NCBI GenBank assembly: GCA_025174535.1
Contig: JALBUN010000004.1
Location: 744,001-808,000 of the forward strand
Source: Cantharellus purpuraceus
Lineage: Eukaryota > Basidiomycota > Agaricomycetes > Cantharellales > Hydnaceae
DNA: 64,000 nucleotides
Direction of reading: 5' to 3'
This document shows positions 61,601-64,000 of this stretch, piece after piece. The stretch's first letter is position 1. Each line of letters begins with the position of its first letter. The position numbers and the translations under genes are program-made. The notes under the pieces were generated by a model. It was not told the DNA's origin and searched no databases. It was given only the letters and a program-made list of their open reading frames with translations.

Positions 61601-63613
61601 GGATGGAACTACGACGAAAAGCCGAACCGACCTGTTCTATACGTGACTTTATAGAAGAAGCCAGATGCTAGAGCCCGGAACGATTAACGAGGGCCGCGGC
61701 AAGCCCATGGACATGATGGGCAGCCGGTGCTAATTGGCGAACGTGTGTTCTGTATCCAACATATTTAAATGTGACGTGGGGATCATTGTACCATGGAAGA
61801 AGCTGTGGCCAGAGTGACAGAAGTCGGCGGCTAGCTATGCTGGCTGAAATAGTGAATATTTTATCCAGACACCAGCAAGCATGGAAGCTGACCGGTATAT
61901 TTACTACAGAACACCTAATTCCATCGATGATGTCGAAAATTTTTCCGAATATATTGTGCCCCTCGTCGAGGAGAGACCAACCCGAGACGCATGCAACTTC
62001 CAGGATCAACGTTCTGTGCCTTGTTTCAAGGTTGAAAATAACGTTGATCGGGAAATTCATGTGATAACTCCCCTGACCTGTCTTGTACCTTTGATATCCC
62101 CGGGACGCCAAGGAGCAGCTCGAATTATGGGCGTTACATAATGGTCGAACGTTGGCCGTACTCCAGGTCTTTCCTTGCCGCCCAGCGGGGAGGAAATAGG
62201 CCAACATGTGCAACTGGAGTATTCTCCTCAAGTGCTGGTCGTAACACCAGGCTGATGTGCTCTTGGATGGGATCATAAAACGCGCCATGCATGCCTGGGC
62301 CCATGTTCACATGCAGTGCATAGTACTCTATAAGCTTTTGAATTCATTCACTGCAAAATCACGCGATCATCAGGGCTACCCTGCCACAGGCTCTACATTT
62401 GCTTGCATAATCGTGCGTGGAGAAATAGAAATTCACTATATAGTGCAATACAGATCTGCATAACGTGTGGCACCTTTTCATAGTATTTTTGACATTGGCA
62501 CAGGTGCGTTCTGGTCGCAAATCTCCTGCGGAATGCTCTTTTAGTGGACTCGCATGCGAGGAGCGGGACGGCACTGGCTCGTGTGTGCATGGCCTATGTA
62601 GAGGAGAACAGAAGCGCGTCCAGCCGCTGTACTGCTAATTCGTTCTCCATCACGCAGAGACCTTTTCAAGGTTGGCAAAATTGCTTACAGGGTCTTCTTC
62701 CTATTAATAGGAGCCATCCAAGCAAAGTTAAAGATGTGTCACACAGCCCCTGCCCGTGGGGAAGCTACGCCGTTCGACAGTCTTCTGTTAGAGTCTGATT
62801 GGCTTTGCGTGCCAAGCACCAGTGATGTACAGCAATGCTTTCTGCAGCGTCTTGGCTGGTATATTGCTATTGGAAATATCTCTCGTGTGTCAGTTTCCCC
62901 CTCGTTGTTGTCCGCTTCGCTGGACACCTAGGAGTCGATCACCAGGGCTGGCACGTCCTTTCGGTTCTACAGCGCCTTGGCTGGTACACTGCTGCTGAAT
63001 AGATCTCTCATCTGGTTTTCCCTCGCGCTGTCTTCTTCACTGAACACCCAGGAGTCGATGGTTAGGACTGGCACATTCCTTGGCCAACTTAGGAATCGTA
63101 GTGCCAAATGTCGTAATGGCCCAAAGGATCAACGTTAACGCCCATGGCCAATAGCACACAGCGTCTACGAAGAACATCCATGATAGGCAGAAACATTCAG
63201 GACACATTTCAATCTGCTAATTTACTGGAGAAAATCGGTGTGTACTTCCGTCAGGACATATGCAAAAAAACCGCGCGGCATGCATGACGGTAGGATCTGC
63301 ATCTTGTTAATTTCGGAACCGTATCCTACTTATGACAATGTGCAATTTTGTTTTACTTTCACTGGTCTAAGCGATTGATTCTGTACATTAGCAGCGGTAT
63401 CATTAGATATTAAGGTCTGCACCACCCTAAGATACCATAGATCAAAGGGAAAGCTCAGGAGACTCATTGTTTCTTCAGCTGCTCCCCTCCCTGATTCACG
63501 TACGAACGAAGCGACAAAGAGCAGGCCTCAGATATTTGCTCCCCAAACTGTCAAATTGCCCAGAGACAACGAAACATGGACCGTAAATATTCAATTATTC
63601 AACGCATAGTCAA
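61601..63613. other. intergenic region with tandem duplication
   Basis: 2 kb without a supportable gene. The first 60 bp are the phosphatase promoter. A plus-strand frame at 61771-62064 and a minus-strand frame at 61668-62288 overlap each other and have no recognisable motif. A 125-bp tandem repeat lies at 62845-63094. 63.1-63.6 kb shows nothing. Confidence 0.4.
62845..63094. repeat. tandem direct duplication, period about 125 bp
   Basis: Copy 1 at 62845-62969 and copy 2 at 62970-about 63094. Both begin cagcg[tc]cttggctggta, then have tgct...gaa, then atctctc, then a ttt-ccc-ctcg word, then cttc.ctgaacac or cgctggacac, then c.aggagtcgat, and end with gg.ctggcac.t.cctt. Identity is about 75-80% by eye. 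No coding sense was recognised. Confidence 0.7.
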
Positions 63614-64000
63614 TTATGATGCTTGACTCGGGGCATCGGGCGGTGGTGGAGGGGGCGCCGCGGCAGACGGCGGTGGGGGTGCTGAGCCATCCCCAGTGCT
63701 TGGGGCATTAGCAACATACCCTTGCGCAGCATAGTACCTTTCAAATGACGATAAGGACACGGTTGTGGGTAGACGCTGTCAAAATAGCGGATAGGACGCA
63801 CTGTGCATACTGCTGCTGCTGCTCCGCCTGCCATTTCTTAAAGTCGGGTGAGTTGACGTCATATCCATAGGCGGCCCTGTATGATCCGGGCTACATCAGA
63901 GAGGCACGACATCCTATCCAAACAAAGACAAACCAATAAGCTGCATAGGCGTCTTCGTTGCCTTGTTGAGTCGGAGCTGAGGCATGGTCCGGAGGCATCG
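63614..64000 (-). CDS. C-terminal tail of an RNA-binding protein, probably branchpoint-binding protein (partial)
   Basis: Only the last three exons are in the window: 64000-63934, 63876-63802, 63737-63614; the 5' part lies beyond the right edge. Spliced, it reads EDAYAAYWAAYGYDVNSPDF, then FKKWQAEQQQQYAQYYAAQG, then a Pro/Ala-rich end with runs of PPPP and a stop after SQAS. Repeated YAAYWAAYGY / YYAAQGY modules with Q-rich spacers and PPPP tails occur at the C-terminus of fungal KH-domain splicing factors such as BBP/SF1, and in FUBP-like KH proteins. The KH and zinc-knuckle regions that would decide are not visible, so the identity is an inference from composition and module wording. Confidence 0.5.

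Noticed and set aside
1..64000. tRNA, rRNA, CRISPR array or telomeric repeat
   Set aside because: Scanned by eye for tRNA B-box-like words, spaced direct repeats and TTAGGG runs; no candidate held up.

Overview
The window is nuclear DNA of a filamentous basidiomycete, most likely an Agaricomycete. The genes are cut by many very short GT-AG introns of about 45-65 nt. The protein set also fits: a basidiomycete-type highly reducing polyketide synthase, a 7-TM protein of an Agaricomycete-expanded family, a Rif1 that opens with the typical LPTPP / KENQPPTP segment, and GPI-anchored secreted proteins. All gene models were spliced by eye. Where exon boundaries are listed, the reading frame closes across every junction. 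No bacterial operons, CRISPR arrays, rRNA or convincing tRNA genes were seen.

Layout. (1) 1-8.2 kb is gene-poor, with at most one decayed exon pair near 1.6-1.9 kb. (2) 8.39-16.38 kb (+) holds a complete 17-exon polyketide synthase of about 2349 aa, ordered KS-AT-DH-cMT-(degenerate ER)-KR-ACP, with no release domain. (3) 16.4-21.0 kb is intergenic with a diverged repeat pair. (4) 21.0-22.46 kb (-) is an 8-exon 7-TM membrane protein. (5) 22.5-30.7 kb is gene-free and repeat-bearing, with a 151-bp tandem duplication and a second direct/inverted repeat pair. (6) 30.76-31.31 kb (+) is a broken copy of the TRAPP subunit Trs31/TRAPPC5, directly upstream of an intact class-1A-type dihydroorotate dehydrogenase (31.50-32.63 kb, +). 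(7) 32.6-36.2 kb is gene-poor.

From 36.2 kb onward the window is mainly housekeeping. On the minus strand are mitochondrial ribosomal protein L16, a 12-exon Rif1 homologue (1596 aa, N-terminal PP1-docking motifs), a small conserved protein whose single intron is GC-AG, a secreted GPI-anchored propeller-like protein, a single-pass membrane protein, and ribosomal protein uS10/RPS20. On the plus strand are HMG-CoA reductase (1182 aa) and the small GTPase ARL2. On the minus strand again are the cohesin loader subunit MAU2/Scc4, a GPI-anchored acid-phosphatase-type phosphoesterase, and, at the right edge, the C-terminal tail of an RNA-binding protein resembling branchpoint-binding protein.

How the genes relate. 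The genes do not form one pathway. The PKS stands alone: no recognisable P450, oxidoreductase, transporter or hydrolase lies in the 8 kb upstream or the 4.6 kb downstream. HMG-CoA reductase (sterol/isoprenoid), DHODH (pyrimidine) and the PKS (secondary metabolism) are far apart. Rif1 and MAU2 both act on chromosomes but are separate loci. The most unusual items are the orphan PKS with a decayed ER, the Trs31 pseudogene beside DHODH, a 42-bp-arm inverted repeat at 48.5 kb, a diverged repeat pair bracketing RPS20, and a 13-14-mer (TATATACCAGGGA) recurring four times on the same strand.
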